DNA of 64,000 nucleotides. It comes from an uncultured Anaerolineae bacterium. Its GTDB lineage: Bacteria > Chloroflexota > Anaerolineae > Promineifilales > Promineifilaceae. Position 1 is the stretch's first letter, and every line of letters begins with the position of its first letter. The position numbers and the translations under genes are program-made. Of this stretch, positions 1 to 9,283 are shown piece after piece. The DNA is taken from assembly GCA_905479495.1 (NCBI GenBank), contig CAJQMR010000021.1:1-64000 (forward strand), in the 5' to 3' direction. The notes beneath the pieces are model-generated. The model saw nothing but the letters and a program-made list of their open reading frames with translations. It had not been told where the DNA came from and ran no database searches.

Positions 1-110
1 ATGGTGAGGGCAAAATTGGTCATGCTGGTGCCCAACAAAGAAACCAGCTGGCCAATCCAGACGATGGTGAAGCCGGTCATCCCGGCAGGGCGTTTTGGTT
101 CTTGCGTCAT
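1..110 (-). CDS. MFS transporter, N-terminal fragment (cut by window edge)
   Basis: The minus strand reads ATG at 110 followed by Met-Thr-Gln-Glu-Pro-Lys-Arg-Pro and then a hydrophobic first helix with IVWIGQLVSLLGTSMTNFAL. This resembles the first transmembrane segment of the MFS protein encoded two genes upstream (FFIIWSGQALSLVGSAAVQFAL), so the operon probably carries two related major facilitator efflux-type transporters. The start overlaps the stop of the serine hydrolase gene as ATGA, which indicates translational coupling. Only about 37 codons are inside the window, so substrate and full length are unknown. The assignment rests on similarity of the first helix to the neighbour and on the overlap. 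Confidence 0.6.
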   Translation of the reverse strand, partial: MTQEPKRPAGMTGFTIVWIGQLVSLLGTSMTNFALT

Positions 111-1759
111 TGGTTTTTCCTTGCTGCAATATTTTGTTCAGAAACAAGATTGCGGATGGCATCATTTTCATACACGATTTGGAACTGTCGAGGCAGGGCG
201 TACGACAAATGGTAAGTTACCAACGTATCAGCCGTGGTTGGTTGGGCGATGGCGCTAAAGATGTTGTCGCTTACCAGTTCGGTGAGCAGTACACCGACGT
301 TTTGCCCATCGCGCCAGATGGAGACAAACCAGCCACTTTCCGTTGGCCCGGTAAATTTGGTAATGGCTTCGCAGGCATCAGGCAGGTAGAGCGACGGCCG
401 TATGCCTAAAACCGTCATCTCCGTTGGCTGCACCTCATCGACCAGCTCCTCCCAGGTACGTAATACCCCTGGCGTGCGTGCTTCCCTGCGGGCCAGTGCA
501 TTGAGCAGCGGTTCAGTATCACCCGTCAGGGCAGCGGCCATGACGGTTTGGGTTTGTTGCAAGGTTTGGTTGTAAACGGCCGTTTCTGCCTCGCTTAAAC
601 CCAACAGCCAGTTAATCCCTTCCTGACTTTCCGGTGTCAGGTGCAGTGCTTCATTTTCTACCGAAACATGAATCGTGCCACCGTCTGGCAAAACAAAATT
701 ACCGGCAAATTTTTCCAATGGACAGGGTGGCGCAGCAGGCAGAGCCGGTGGCAGCGGAATTTCTTCAGCAAAAACGACGGCTTCAATCTGGTCCTGAACA
801 GCGTTGATCAACACCTCGCCGTTGTAATCCTGATTGCAAAAGAGCACCAGCACAACGTCGGCATCCACATAGCGGCGGAAAAGGGCGCTGCTGCCGTAGC
901 TGCTGGCTCCATTGTGTTGAAGGCAACGGCCGTAATCGGTTTCCACCACACGCCAACCATAGGCATAATCCTGAAAATCTGGTGTGTACATCTTTTCCTT
1001 GGCCGCCTGGGAAAAAATTTCATCCCCTAGCAGCGCCTGGTGCCAGCGAAACATATCTTCTGTGGTGGAGAGGATGCCGCCGTTGCCTAATAGATTCCAG
1101 GATGGGTACGGTTTCTCCAGCGTGGTGCCGAAGTCGGAACGGCCGTTATACCAATGCGCCACGTCCATCTCCGACCAGTTGGGCAGGCGATAGCCCGTGT
1201 GCCGCAATCCAGCGGGGGCCAGCAGTTGTTCCTGCAAAAAATGTTCATAGGGCTGCTGCGCCACTTGCTCGATGATAGCCGCCAGCAGCGAGTATCCCGC
1301 ATTGGAATAAGCAAAATCTTCGCCAGGAACAAAGCGCAGTGGTGCAGCCAAAATTTTCAGCACCGTTTCTTCTTTGTCGGCCAGCACAAAATCTTCGCCA
1401 CTGTAGTTGATGATGCCAGCGGTGTGGGTAAGCAGCTGATGCAGGGTGATGTTGGCTTTGTCAGCGGGCACATCAGGGAAAAATTTAGGCAGCGGGTCGC
1501 TGGTGTGCAGCTTGCCCTGCATCTCCAGCTTCATGATGGCGGCGGCAGTGAACTGTTTGCTAATGGAGCCGGTGCTGAAGACGGTTTGGGCGGTGTTGGG
1601 CACTTTGTCGGTGCGATTGGCCAGCCCGTATCCTTTGTTGAGCACGATCTCGCCATCTTTGGCCAGCAGGGCCGCCCCAGCAAAGCCAAATGGGGTGATA
1701 CGGCTGAGATACTCATCGAGCCTGTGGCCGAGTTCACCGTGTACAATTGCCTCGCTCAT
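107..1759 (-). CDS. Serine hydrolase, beta-lactamase class C / D-Ala-D-Ala carboxypeptidase family
   Basis: The 550-residue protein has the three motifs of the class C beta-lactamase fold. These are SISK (SxxK, Ser65 nucleophile and Lys68), Tyr-Ser-Asn in the segment FAYSNAGYSLL, and His-Asn-Gly in LQHNGASSYG. The family includes esterases, peptidases and penicillin-recognising enzymes, so the substrate cannot be fixed. No signal peptide is apparent, so a cytoplasmic location is likely. The roughly 200 residues after the catalytic domain form an extra C-terminal module typical of the Pab87/FmtA-like group. It overlaps the MFS gene upstream by ATGA and the partial MFS gene downstream by ATGA, so the three are one operon and the hydrolase may modify something the transporters move (inference). 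Confidence 0.82.
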   Translation of the reverse strand: MSEAIVHGELGHRLDEYLSRITPFGFAGAALLAKDGEIVLNKGYGLANRTDKVPNTAQTVFSTGSISKQFTAAAIMKLEMQGKLHTSDPLPKFFPDVPADKANITLHQLLTHTAGIINYSGEDFVLADKEETVLKILAAPLRFVPGEDFAYSNAGYSLLAAIIEQVAQQPYEHFLQEQLLAPAGLRHTGYRLPNWSEMDVAHWYNGRSDFGTTLEKPYPSWNLLGNGGILSTTEDMFRWHQALLGDEIFSQAAKEKMYTPDFQDYAYGWRVVETDYGRCLQHNGASSYGSSALFRRYVDADVVLVLFCNQDYNGEVLINAVQDQIEAVVFAEEIPLPPALPAAPPCPLEKFAGNFVLPDGGTIHVSVENEALHLTPESQEGINWLLGLSEAETAVYNQTLQQTQTVMAAALTGDTEPLLNALARREARTPGVLRTWEELVDEVQPTEMTVLGIRPSLYLPDACEAITKFTGPTESGWFVSIWRDGQNVGVLLTELVSDNIFSAIAQPTTADTLVTYHLSYALPRQFQIVYENDAIRNLVSEQNIAARKNQ

Positions 1760-3057
1760 GCGCTGATGGTCTCCGGTTCAGGTTGGATTTCTTCGCTAAT
1801 GGCGGGGGATTCTTTCTCTGTTGTTGAGGAACGGCCGTCTTCCACCGTAAGTAGCGCGGGAATAAAGAAGCCACTGGCCCCAACCAGCATCGTGGTAATC
1901 CCGGCCGCGATAAACAAGGGACGTTCACCAAATTGATCAGCTAAGGGGCCAGCCAGCATCAAGCCCAATGGCGTCATTGCCGTGGCCAAACTGCTGATGA
2001 GAGACATGACGCGCCCTTGCATGTCGGGGGCCACAGCGATTTGCATAATCGCCCGCACGGGCCCATTAACCATGGCAATCATGCTGCCACCCACAAAGCC
2101 ACCCACAATTGCCAGCCAAAATAGATTAGCCGGGGCTAGCCCAATCAGCGAGATGCCCACGCCCAGGCCAACCAGCCCTACAAGCGAGGTGTAGATGCGC
2201 CGCTTGAAGCCACCCCAAGCGCCTAAGGTAATGCCTCCCACAATAATGCCAATCCCAAACGTAGACTGCATTGCCCCAAATTCCCAGGCTCCGCCGCCAA
2301 AATAATCAGAAACCAGCAGCGGCAGCAGGGCAATGATTGGCGTCAGGACAAAATTGACCAGCATCGCCAGCAGCATCAGCAGTAAGATGCCGGGCCAGGC
2401 CCAAACGTAGGCCAGACCTTGCCGCATTTGCGTCCAGTAGGGTGTTTTTTGCCCGGTAGCTATTTCCTCAGCCGATTTTTCTGGCTGGGGCACCACGATG
2501 AAGAGCAGGGGGATGATGGCAAACAGCGCCGTTACTACGTCTACGGCCAGGATGCCCTGCATGGGCAAGGTGGCTAAAAGCAGCGCCCCTAACGGTGCCC
2601 CGATGATGCCCAAACTGCCTTCCAGCATTTGGTTAATGCCTTGTATGCGGGTGAGATGTTCCCGTGGCACCATGAGGGACGTAGAGGCTTGCATTGCTGG
2701 GCTCTGAAACGCGCCGCCCAATGAGCGGACAAACATCAGGGCAAAAATGTGCCAGATTTCAATGGCTTCGATCCAGAAAAGATAGGCGAGCAGGAGGGTG
2801 GCCAGAGCAATAAGGCCGTCGGCTAAGAACATCGTCCAGCGACGGCTCCAGCGGTCTACCAGCACCCCGGCAAAGGGGCCAAGCAGCACCTGGGGCAAAA
2901 AGCCGACCAGCGAAGCCGTGGCCAAAATGGTGGCGGAGCCGGTTTCCTTCGTCAGCCACCAAACGAGGGCAAATTGCACGGCGGCGCTGCCTACTAACGA
3001 TAATGCTTGTCCGGACCAGATGATGAAGAACGGCCGTAATGGTTTTGAGTCACGCAT
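1756..3057 (-). CDS. MFS transporter (enterobactin exporter/drug efflux-like)
   Basis: The protein has about 12 hydrophobic segments and the MFS loop signature after helix 2 (FAGVLVDRWSRRWTM, the GxLaDRxGRR-type motif). It resembles the EntS/MFS_3 efflux branch. An ATG at 3120 is also in frame, but the ATG at 3057 is preferred. It is preceded by GGCAGGTG about six bases upstream, and the extra 21 residues are basic and not conserved-looking. The gene is first in a coupled operon with the serine hydrolase and a second MFS gene. Substrate unknown. Confidence 0.85.
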   Translation of the reverse strand: MRDSKPLRPFFIIWSGQALSLVGSAAVQFALVWWLTKETGSATILATASLVGFLPQVLLGPFAGVLVDRWSRRWTMFLADGLIALATLLLAYLFWIEAIEIWHIFALMFVRSLGGAFQSPAMQASTSLMVPREHLTRIQGINQMLEGSLGIIGAPLGALLLATLPMQGILAVDVVTALFAIIPLLFIVVPQPEKSAEEIATGQKTPYWTQMRQGLAYVWAWPGILLLMLLAMLVNFVLTPIIALLPLLVSDYFGGGAWEFGAMQSTFGIGIIVGGITLGAWGGFKRRIYTSLVGLVGLGVGISLIGLAPANLFWLAIVGGFVGGSMIAMVNGPVRAIMQIAVAPDMQGRVMSLISSLATAMTPLGLMLAGPLADQFGERPLFIAAGITTMLVGASGFFIPALLTVEDGRSSTTEKESPAISEEIQPEPETISA

Positions 3058-3228
3058 ACTATTCACCTGCCAGTTTCGAGAAATTGATCGAGAAATTAAT
3101 AATCTTAAGAAGAATGACAAGAATAATAATAAACTGTATTAAGATTGTCAAGGGAAATATTGATAATTATGATATTTTCAATAAGAAAATTGATATTTTT
3201 GCGAAAAATCACAAAAACGGCCGTAAAA

Positions 3229-3260
3229 AAAGCCATTCATGAAATTTCATGAATGGCTTT
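3229..3260 (-). terminator. Intrinsic terminator after the E2 gene
   Basis: A perfect 16+16 inverted repeat (arm AAAGCCATTCATGAAA) lies 65 bases beyond the E2 stop. On the minus strand it is followed by a run of T (3228 to 3224). It would end the E1-E2 transcript. On the plus strand there is no T-run, so it works one way. Confidence 0.85.
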
Positions 3261-3264
3261 GGGA

Positions 3265-3314
3265 TTTCCCCGGAAACTGTTAAAGAGTGTGTTTTTTAGA
3301 AGTCTCCGGGGAAA
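3265..3314. repeat. Imperfect hairpin with 10-bp perfect arms next to the E2 terminator
   Basis: The arms TTTCCCCGGA (3265-3274) and TCCGGGGAAA (3305-3314) enclose a 30-base loop and lie just beyond the E2 stop codon. It may form the first of two stacked 3'-end hairpins on the E2 mRNA. No T-run follows, so mRNA stabilisation is as likely as termination. Confidence 0.5.
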
Positions 3315-3324
3315 TGAGAGAGGC

Positions 3325-4602
3325 TTACTGCCAGTTCTCAATCACGTCTTTTATTGTGCTGACAAAATCGTCGGCCGTTTTGCCGTCCAAAATGCGATGA
3401 TCGAAGGTGAAGCTGACGTAGGCCAACGGCCGTATGGCAATCGCATCATTGATCACTTTGACCCGCTTCTCGATTTTGCCCACGCCCAAAATGCCGCACT
3501 GCGGCTGGTTGATGATGGGGGTGGCAAACAAACTGCCGGAAGTGCCGTGGTTAGTGATGGAGAAGGTGCCACCCTGCACGTCGCCGGGCTGAAGCTGCTT
3601 GTTGCGTGCCCGCTCGGTGAGATCGTTAATGGTGCGGGCCAGCCCCAGCAAGTTCATGCCGTCGGCTCCTTTGATGACGGGCACAATCAGGCCGTCGTCA
3701 ATGGCCGCAGCCATGCCGACGTTAATTTGCCGCTTGAGCTCGATGCCATCTTCGGTCCAGGTGCTGTTGGCCATGGGATGCTGCTTTAGGGCTTCTACCG
3801 TGGCGGCGACGATGTAGGCCGTAAAAGTGAGATTGGCCCCATCGCGGGCAAATTGGGCTTTGTGAGCGGCGCGATGGCGGGCAACGGCCGTAAAGTCAAA
3901 CTCAAACACGGTGGTCACGTGCGGGCTGGTGTGCTTGCTGCGTACCATGTGCTCGGCAATGGCCCGGCGCATGTTGTTGAGGGGCACAACTTCACCGGGG
4001 ACGGCAGTAGGCGTAGCCGGGCGACTGGATGATACAGTGACGGGTTTAGGTACTGCCTGTGGTGTTGCGGGTGGCGGTGTTGGTTGGGGTTGGGGAGCGG
4101 GCTGATCTGCACGCTGTTCCACAAAGGCTAGGATATCTTTTTTGGTGATACGGCCGTCTCGTCCCGTGCCGTTCACCAAATTCAAATCGACATCATGTTC
4201 AGCGGCAATGCGCCCGACGACGGGGCTGATACGTCCCGTATAGCGCTGTGGCTTACCGTTGGCAACGGCCGTTGGCGCGGATGTTTTCACTGGCTCAGAC
4301 ACCGGTTTGGGTTCTGGGGCAGCTGCTTTGATTGTGCTCCCCCCATTCTGCTGTGGGGTTTCGCCCGGCTGGCCGATGGTGGCCAACACCGTACCGACGT
4401 CCACTGTTTCCCCTTCAGGAATCAGGATTTCCAGGAGCGTACCGGCTTCTTCGGCCGTTGCTTCTGTGGTAACCTTGTCGGTTTCAATTTCTAATATCGG
4501 TTCATACTGATCCACGGTCTCGCCAACCTGCTTAAGCCAGCGAGACACCGTTCCTTCAACTACACCTTCACCCATTTCGGGCATGATGACTTTTGTTGCC
4601 AT
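3325..4602 (-). CDS. Dihydrolipoamide acyltransferase (E2) of a 2-oxoacid dehydrogenase complex
   Basis: The 425-residue protein has the standard E2 order. An N-terminal lipoyl domain occupies residues 1-77, with the lipoylated Lys43 in ETDKVTTE. A Pro/Ala/Thr-rich linker and a peripheral subunit-binding domain (about 118-155, RYTGRISPVVGRIAAEH) follow. The catalytic acyltransferase domain ends in DHRILDG, with active-site His402 and Asp406. It transfers the acyl group from lipoamide to CoA. It lies 72 bases downstream of the fused E1 gene on the same strand. The fused E1 suggests the branched-chain or generic 2-oxoacid type rather than classical pyruvate dehydrogenase, but the substrate is not certain. 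No E3 gene is in the window. Confidence 0.93.
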   Translation of the reverse strand: MATKVIMPEMGEGVVEGTVSRWLKQVGETVDQYEPILEIETDKVTTEATAEEAGTLLEILIPEGETVDVGTVLATIGQPGETPQQNGGSTIKAAAPEPKPVSEPVKTSAPTAVANGKPQRYTGRISPVVGRIAAEHDVDLNLVNGTGRDGRITKKDILAFVEQRADQPAPQPQPTPPPATPQAVPKPVTVSSSRPATPTAVPGEVVPLNNMRRAIAEHMVRSKHTSPHVTTVFEFDFTAVARHRAAHKAQFARDGANLTFTAYIVAATVEALKQHPMANSTWTEDGIELKRQINVGMAAAIDDGLIVPVIKGADGMNLLGLARTINDLTERARNKQLQPGDVQGGTFSITNHGTSGSLFATPIINQPQCGILGVGKIEKRVKVINDAIAIRPLAYVSFTFDHRILDGKTADDFVSTIKDVIENWQ

Positions 4603-4612
4603 TTGTTCCTCG

Positions 4613-4675
4613 ACTGCAATTACTCAATTACCTCATTACGTTTTGTCATTGAGTAATTGGGTAATTAAGTAATTT
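4613..4675. repeat. AT-rich short-period repeat / degenerate hairpin between E1 and E2 genes
   Basis: Repeated TAATTGGGTAATTAAGTAAT-like units face TTACTCAATTACC, giving a 13-bp hairpin with one mismatch. It is one of several heptad-like repeat patches in the window. On the E1-E2 message it could protect or attenuate, but there is no direct sign of either. Confidence 0.5.
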
Positions 4676-7118
4676 ATCGGTAGAAAATCGGATAGCGGGC
4701 CGGTTCGGCTTCGTTCATGATGTCATAGACGGCTTCAAAAATGTCTTCGGCGTTGGGTTTGGAGAAGTAGTTGCCGTCGGAGCCGTAGGCCGGACGATGT
4801 TCTGTGGCTGTCAGGGTGTGTGGTTCGCTGTCCAACCAATAGAAGCCGCCTTGTTTTTCGATCACTTCTTGCATCATGTAGGCGGTGGCGCCACCGGGCA
4901 CGTCTTCATCTAAAAAGAGGATGCGGCTGGTTTTCTTGAGCGATTCCAGGATACGGCCGTTCAGATCAAACGGCAGCAGGGAGCGCACATCAATCAGCTC
5001 AACCTCAATGCCGGTGCGAGCCAGTAAATCGGCCGCACGCTGGGCCACGCCAACCATCGCCCCGTAGGTCACGACGGTTACATCATCCCCTTCACGCACC
5101 AGTTCTGGCACGCCCAGCGGGATGGTGAACTCGGTCAGATTATCTGGCACACGCTCTTTGAGCCGATAGCCGCTCAAAACTTCCACCACCAGGGCAGGCT
5201 CGTCTGTTTGCAGCAGCGTGTTGTAAAAGCCAGCGGCCTGCACCATGTTGCGCGGCACTAAAATGTGCATCCCGCGCAGTAGATGAACAATGGCCCCCAT
5301 CGGCGAACCGCCATGCCAGACGCCTTCCAGCCGGTGGCCGCGCGTGCGCACAATAACCGGCGCTTTTTGGCCGCCGCGCGTGCGCCATTGCACGGTAGCC
5401 AGATCGTCGGACATGATTTGTAGAGCATAGGGCAGGTAATCGAGGTATTGTATTTCGGCTAACGGCCGTAATCCCCGCATGGCCAGCCCAATTGCCTGCC
5501 CCAAAATTGTGGCTTCACGAATCCCTGTGTCCGAGACGCGCAGTTTGCCGTATTTGGCCTGCATCCCGGCCATTGACTGGTTGACGCCCCCAAGTTTGCC
5601 CACATCTTCACCAAAGGCAATCACCCTGGGGTCTCGCCCCAGAATGGCATCAAAGGCACGATTCAGCACTTCATACCCTTTTAGCGTGATGGAATCGGCC
5701 GTGTAAACTGGTTTGATTTCTGGCACATTTTTGTGCGCTTCGGCCGAGTGACTGTACAAATGGGACCCATACCGCTCTTTGCTGATGGCCAGCTGGTTGG
5801 TGCGCCATTGAGCCAATTTATGGATGGCTGGTAAGTTTTCATTGCGCACCAGCAGCAGCACATCCCGAATTGCTTCCATGTTGTCGCGGCGCAACGGTGA
5901 TTTCTTTTCCATCAATTTGCGCCGCAGTCGGGCCAGCTCAGCTTTGTTGGCAGAATGTTGCTCAATTTCTTCAACGATAGTGGCGACTTCTTGCCGCTCT
6001 TTGTAGATGGGCAACGAGAATGTTTTCCACAGTTTGGTACGAATATTCTCGACTGATTTTCTGGTATTCCGCTCAATTTGGTCCAGCTCGCCTGGTTTCG
6101 CAATGCGCTGCTCGATAATCCATTCGCGCATTTTGTGGATGCAATCGAACTCTTCTTCAAACGTCATGCGCTCATCAGATTTGTACCGTTCGTGGCTACC
6201 AGACGTGGAATGGCCTTGCGGTTGGGTCATCTCAATGACGTGAATGATGGCTGGAACGTGATCCCGGCGGGCAATGTTTACGGCTTTTTGGTACGTTTCC
6301 ACCAGGGCCATGTAGTCCCAACCCTTTACCGTGTAAATGTCGTACCCTTGCTTGCTGTTTGGCTCGCGCTGGAACCCTTTCAGCAGTTCAGACAGGTTTG
6401 ATTTGGTGATTTGGTATTCGTTGGGAACGGAGATGCCGTAACCGTCGTCCCAAATGGAAAGAACCACCGGGGCTTGCAGCACGCCAATGGCATTAATCGA
6501 TTCCCAAAATAGCCCCTCGGCACAACTGGCGTTGCCAATGGTGCCAAAGGCGACTTCGTTGCCGTTTTGGGAAAATTGGGTGAGCGATTTGAGTTCATCT
6601 AGCTCCCGGTAAAGGCGGGAGGCATAGCCTAAACCAACCAGACGAGGCATCTGGCTGCCGGTGGGGGAGACATCGGCGGAGGTGTTCATTTGCTGGGTGA
6701 GATTCCGCCAGCTGCCATCTGGATTGAGGCTGCGGGTGGCAAAATGGGCATTCATCTGTCGTCCAGCGGATTGCGGTTCCAGCGAGACATCGGCGATGGC
6801 GTACAGTTGGGCAAAAAATTGTTTGATGGTAGCTGCCCCGGTGGCAAACATGAAGGTTTGGTCCCGATAATAACCAGAGCGGAAATCGCCTTTGCGATAC
6901 GCTTTGGCCATGGCCAGCTGGGCCACTTCTTTGCCATCGCCAAAAATACCAAATTTGGCCTTGCCGCTGAGCACTTCGCGCCGCCCGATGAGGCTGGCGT
7001 TGCGACTTTCATTGGCCAGCGTGTAATCTCGAAGAATTTCGGCAGTGCTTATGTAAAGCTGATCGGGATTCTCGCCGCTGGCTAGTTGTGGGTCTATTTC
7101 TTTTTCTGTTTCAAGCAT
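4674..7118 (-). CDS. Fused E1 alpha-beta subunit of a branched-chain-type 2-oxoacid dehydrogenase
   Basis: The 814-residue chain joins the thiamine-diphosphate-binding alpha part (about 1-400) to the beta part (about 470-814, transketolase-like pyrimidine and C-terminal domains, e.g. VIAFGEDVGKLGGVNQSMAG). This E1 decarboxylates 2-oxoacids and acylates the lipoyl group of E2, encoded next to it. In the TPP/Mg motif the usual GDG...ENN is replaced by GNA (GTIGNASCAEGLFWESINA) and WDD (SIWDDGYGIS). Similar changes occur in the fused E1 proteins of Bacteroidota and relatives. The His-Ser phosphorylation-loop-like segment QGHSTSGSHERYK is present. ATG at 7118 is preceded by AGGAGTTCCC. Substrate assigned by family only. 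Confidence 0.9.
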   Translation of the reverse strand: MLETEKEIDPQLASGENPDQLYISTAEILRDYTLANESRNASLIGRREVLSGKAKFGIFGDGKEVAQLAMAKAYRKGDFRSGYYRDQTFMFATGAATIKQFFAQLYAIADVSLEPQSAGRQMNAHFATRSLNPDGSWRNLTQQMNTSADVSPTGSQMPRLVGLGYASRLYRELDELKSLTQFSQNGNEVAFGTIGNASCAEGLFWESINAIGVLQAPVVLSIWDDGYGISVPNEYQITKSNLSELLKGFQREPNSKQGYDIYTVKGWDYMALVETYQKAVNIARRDHVPAIIHVIEMTQPQGHSTSGSHERYKSDERMTFEEEFDCIHKMREWIIEQRIAKPGELDQIERNTRKSVENIRTKLWKTFSLPIYKERQEVATIVEEIEQHSANKAELARLRRKLMEKKSPLRRDNMEAIRDVLLLVRNENLPAIHKLAQWRTNQLAISKERYGSHLYSHSAEAHKNVPEIKPVYTADSITLKGYEVLNRAFDAILGRDPRVIAFGEDVGKLGGVNQSMAGMQAKYGKLRVSDTGIREATILGQAIGLAMRGLRPLAEIQYLDYLPYALQIMSDDLATVQWRTRGGQKAPVIVRTRGHRLEGVWHGGSPMGAIVHLLRGMHILVPRNMVQAAGFYNTLLQTDEPALVVEVLSGYRLKERVPDNLTEFTIPLGVPELVREGDDVTVVTYGAMVGVAQRAADLLARTGIEVELIDVRSLLPFDLNGRILESLKKTSRILFLDEDVPGGATAYMMQEVIEKQGGFYWLDSEPHTLTATEHRPAYGSDGNYFSKPNAEDIFEAVYDIMNEAEPARYPIFYR

Positions 7119-7356
7119 ACGTTTGTGGGAACTCCTTGTGCTAATGGTCGTGGGCGGAAAACGGCCGTTTCCCGCCGTGCTGCCGGTCCGGATAGTGGGT
7201 GAAATTATGATAACTTCATTGGGTTTCGTTCAATGTTAAGCTGCGGTCGTTTGCCACGTGGGATGTTGGGAAACGGCCGTTTCTGTTGAATCATGTCATA
7301 TTATAACTGAGTTGACGACGATAACATAACTGGCAGACATCATATTCATCATCGTT
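7119..7356. other. Intergenic region with two ACGGCCGT palindromes
   Basis: This 238-base gap between E1 and the HEAT-repeat gene contains two AAACGGCCGTTTC copies (about 7160 and 7274). No ORF, clear promoter or RNA structure was recognised. It should hold the E1-E2 promoter. Confidence 0.5.
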
Positions 7357-9279
7357 TTAACTGGGTGCTGTTGGGGGTGTTGTCGGTGGGGTGGTTTCGC
7401 TGTTTTGCTTGTTGGCGATACCTATAATGCGATCCAGAAGCGCTTTGTCAAACTGAGTTTGATCCCCATCAGAACCGGCAATATTCAAAGTTAAAATTGC
7501 TTCGTGGGATGTATCTTCAATTTGGGTTGCGGCATGCTTGATCTCGTCAAATGTGATATTCCCGTTGAGGTAAAAATAGGAGAATGTGTGGCTAATTTGC
7601 AGCACGCCGTGAATGTAGGAGATGAAAGCGACATTGGCCAGCCCTACGTCGGTGACGGCCCGTTTGATCTGTTTGAGGGGAAACGTGAAAAAGGTAGCAA
7701 ACATCGTGGCCCCACCGCCAATGAAGACGGCCATCAGTGCCGTAAGCTGCTGTGTGGTCAGGGTGCCTGCCACGATACGCTGGTAGGAATCCACCATGAA
7801 GTAGCCACCAAGGCCAAAGACGGCAAGGTTTAAAAGGATGCGCACCACAAAGCCCAGATTGGCCAGGAAGATCGTTTGTTTCCAGATTTTTTGGGTGTCG
7901 GTGTTCAGGCTGTCGATAGGCTTCTGGAAATAATCCAGCAGATTTTTTTCCAGCTTGTTGAGCAAGGGTTTTAAGGTTTTGGCTCCCCCAATTTCTACGC
8001 GCAGGGCTTGCAAAATTTCTTCTGAGACTTTTTCTTTTTCCCGATACAGTTCCAGCTGTTCATTGATGATGGTGGCGTTGTTGTTGGTGCTGATTTTGAT
8101 CAAATCGGCCAATATTTGCAGCAGGCGTTCGTTGTTAAATTGCCGAACGGCCGCATCAATTAAAAAGTTGGTGAGCAAATGGGGATCTTTGGCTAATTCT
8201 TCCTGGCTGGGCTGAACGGCCGTTAACACAACTTTGGCATCAATATGGTCACGCTGCACCGGACTTTGGGTAAGCTGGGTGACCAACTGTGACGCTTTTT
8301 CCTGCCAGCCTTCAATTTCGCTTAACGCCTTGCCAATTTTTTCTTTTAAAGCCTGATTGCTCTCTGTAAAGAGCGCGGCCAGCAAATGGGGAATGCAGGA
8401 TTTGAAGCCCAATTTGCCCAGGGCATCGGCGGCTTGTCGTTGGACTTTGTAGTTGAGGTTGTTGACCAGAGTCTGGGCCAGGCAGTTCACGGCCGCTTCT
8501 GATTCTGTCAGGCGCAAGGCGTTTACGGCAGCCAGCATAATTCGTTCGCGGATGGGGCCTTTGTCCAGCTGGGTTTCGGGGGAACGGCCGTTGCCGCTCA
8601 CCGCATTTTGTTCTTCCCGCAGTTGGGCCGACTGATGTTGGTCGAGCAGTTGACACAGCAGATCAATCGCGTCCTGACCACCGAGCAAACCCAGCGCCTC
8701 AGCGAAAATACTGGGAAGAGGAATGGGTGTCGGTTCTAGCTTGTCCAAATCTTTGAAGAGTGAAACTTGTAGATGGGCTGGCTTAATTCCGGCATCCGTT
8801 AAGATTTGTTTGGCATTGTTTTCGGGCACGATGGCGTTGGTCTGGGGGACAATAATGCTGGTGATAGCCAGCTCAAATGTTGACAAAATACGTTCATGAA
8901 ACGCTGGCTCGGCCCGATCCAAAACCTGGCGAAAATAAGTTAAGGTTTGGGTAGGCTCACTTTGCACCCGGGTTTGCATAAAGCCCAAAACGGTGGAGCG
9001 GAGGTTTAGATCATGTTTGGTATTGAGTAGAAATTTCCCCAGTTGGTCAATGGTATCTTTATGCTCGATGGCATTGAGCGAATACACAATGACGGTTTGG
9101 TCAGCAGGTGTCACCCGGCGTGCGGTCAGCCTTTGGCCAAGCTCAGCTACAACTGCCTGTTCTGCTTGTTGATCGACAATTGCTTTGACAGCATCCGCAA
9201 TTTCATCTGGTTCTTCAGAACGAACGGCCGTTTGTAAACTATCAGCGAGAACTTTTGGGGAAACAATCGTGTTGGTCAT
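7357..9279 (-). CDS. HEAT-repeat protein with C-terminal two-helix membrane module (possible conflict-system component)
   Basis: This 640-residue protein has no assigned enzyme function. Residues 1-420 are helical and include HEAT-like repeats (for example RIMLAAVNALRLTESEA and RQAADALGKLGFKSCIPHLL). Residues about 470-540 contain two transmembrane helices (GFVVRILLNLAVFGLGGYFM and TALMAVFIGGGATMFATFF). A conserved-looking amphipathic tail follows (PLKQIKRAVTDVGLANVAFI). That arrangement resembles the two-TM module associated with TRADD-N domains in bacterial conflict proteins (inference from memory). It starts 4 bases after the stop of the TIR gene, so the two form an operon. A membrane-bound partner or sensor for the TIR protein is plausible but unproven. 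Confidence 0.6.
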   Translation of the reverse strand: MTNTIVSPKVLADSLQTAVRSEEPDEIADAVKAIVDQQAEQAVVAELGQRLTARRVTPADQTVIVYSLNAIEHKDTIDQLGKFLLNTKHDLNLRSTVLGFMQTRVQSEPTQTLTYFRQVLDRAEPAFHERILSTFELAITSIIVPQTNAIVPENNAKQILTDAGIKPAHLQVSLFKDLDKLEPTPIPLPSIFAEALGLLGGQDAIDLLCQLLDQHQSAQLREEQNAVSGNGRSPETQLDKGPIRERIMLAAVNALRLTESEAAVNCLAQTLVNNLNYKVQRQAADALGKLGFKSCIPHLLAALFTESNQALKEKIGKALSEIEGWQEKASQLVTQLTQSPVQRDHIDAKVVLTAVQPSQEELAKDPHLLTNFLIDAAVRQFNNERLLQILADLIKISTNNNATIINEQLELYREKEKVSEEILQALRVEIGGAKTLKPLLNKLEKNLLDYFQKPIDSLNTDTQKIWKQTIFLANLGFVVRILLNLAVFGLGGYFMVDSYQRIVAGTLTTQQLTALMAVFIGGGATMFATFFTFPLKQIKRAVTDVGLANVAFISYIHGVLQISHTFSYFYLNGNITFDEIKHAATQIEDTSHEAILTLNIAGSDGDQTQFDKALLDRIIGIANKQNSETTPPTTPPTAPS

Positions 9280-9283
9280 GAGA

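Noticed and set aside
1..258. Plus-strand ORFs at the left edge
   Set aside because: They lie opposite the serine hydrolase and MFS genes, which have clear motifs and coupled starts.
3039..3242. Plus-strand 67-residue Lys/Ile-rich ORF
   Set aside because: It runs through the MFS upstream region and the terminator hairpin. Composition reflects AT-rich intergenic DNA.
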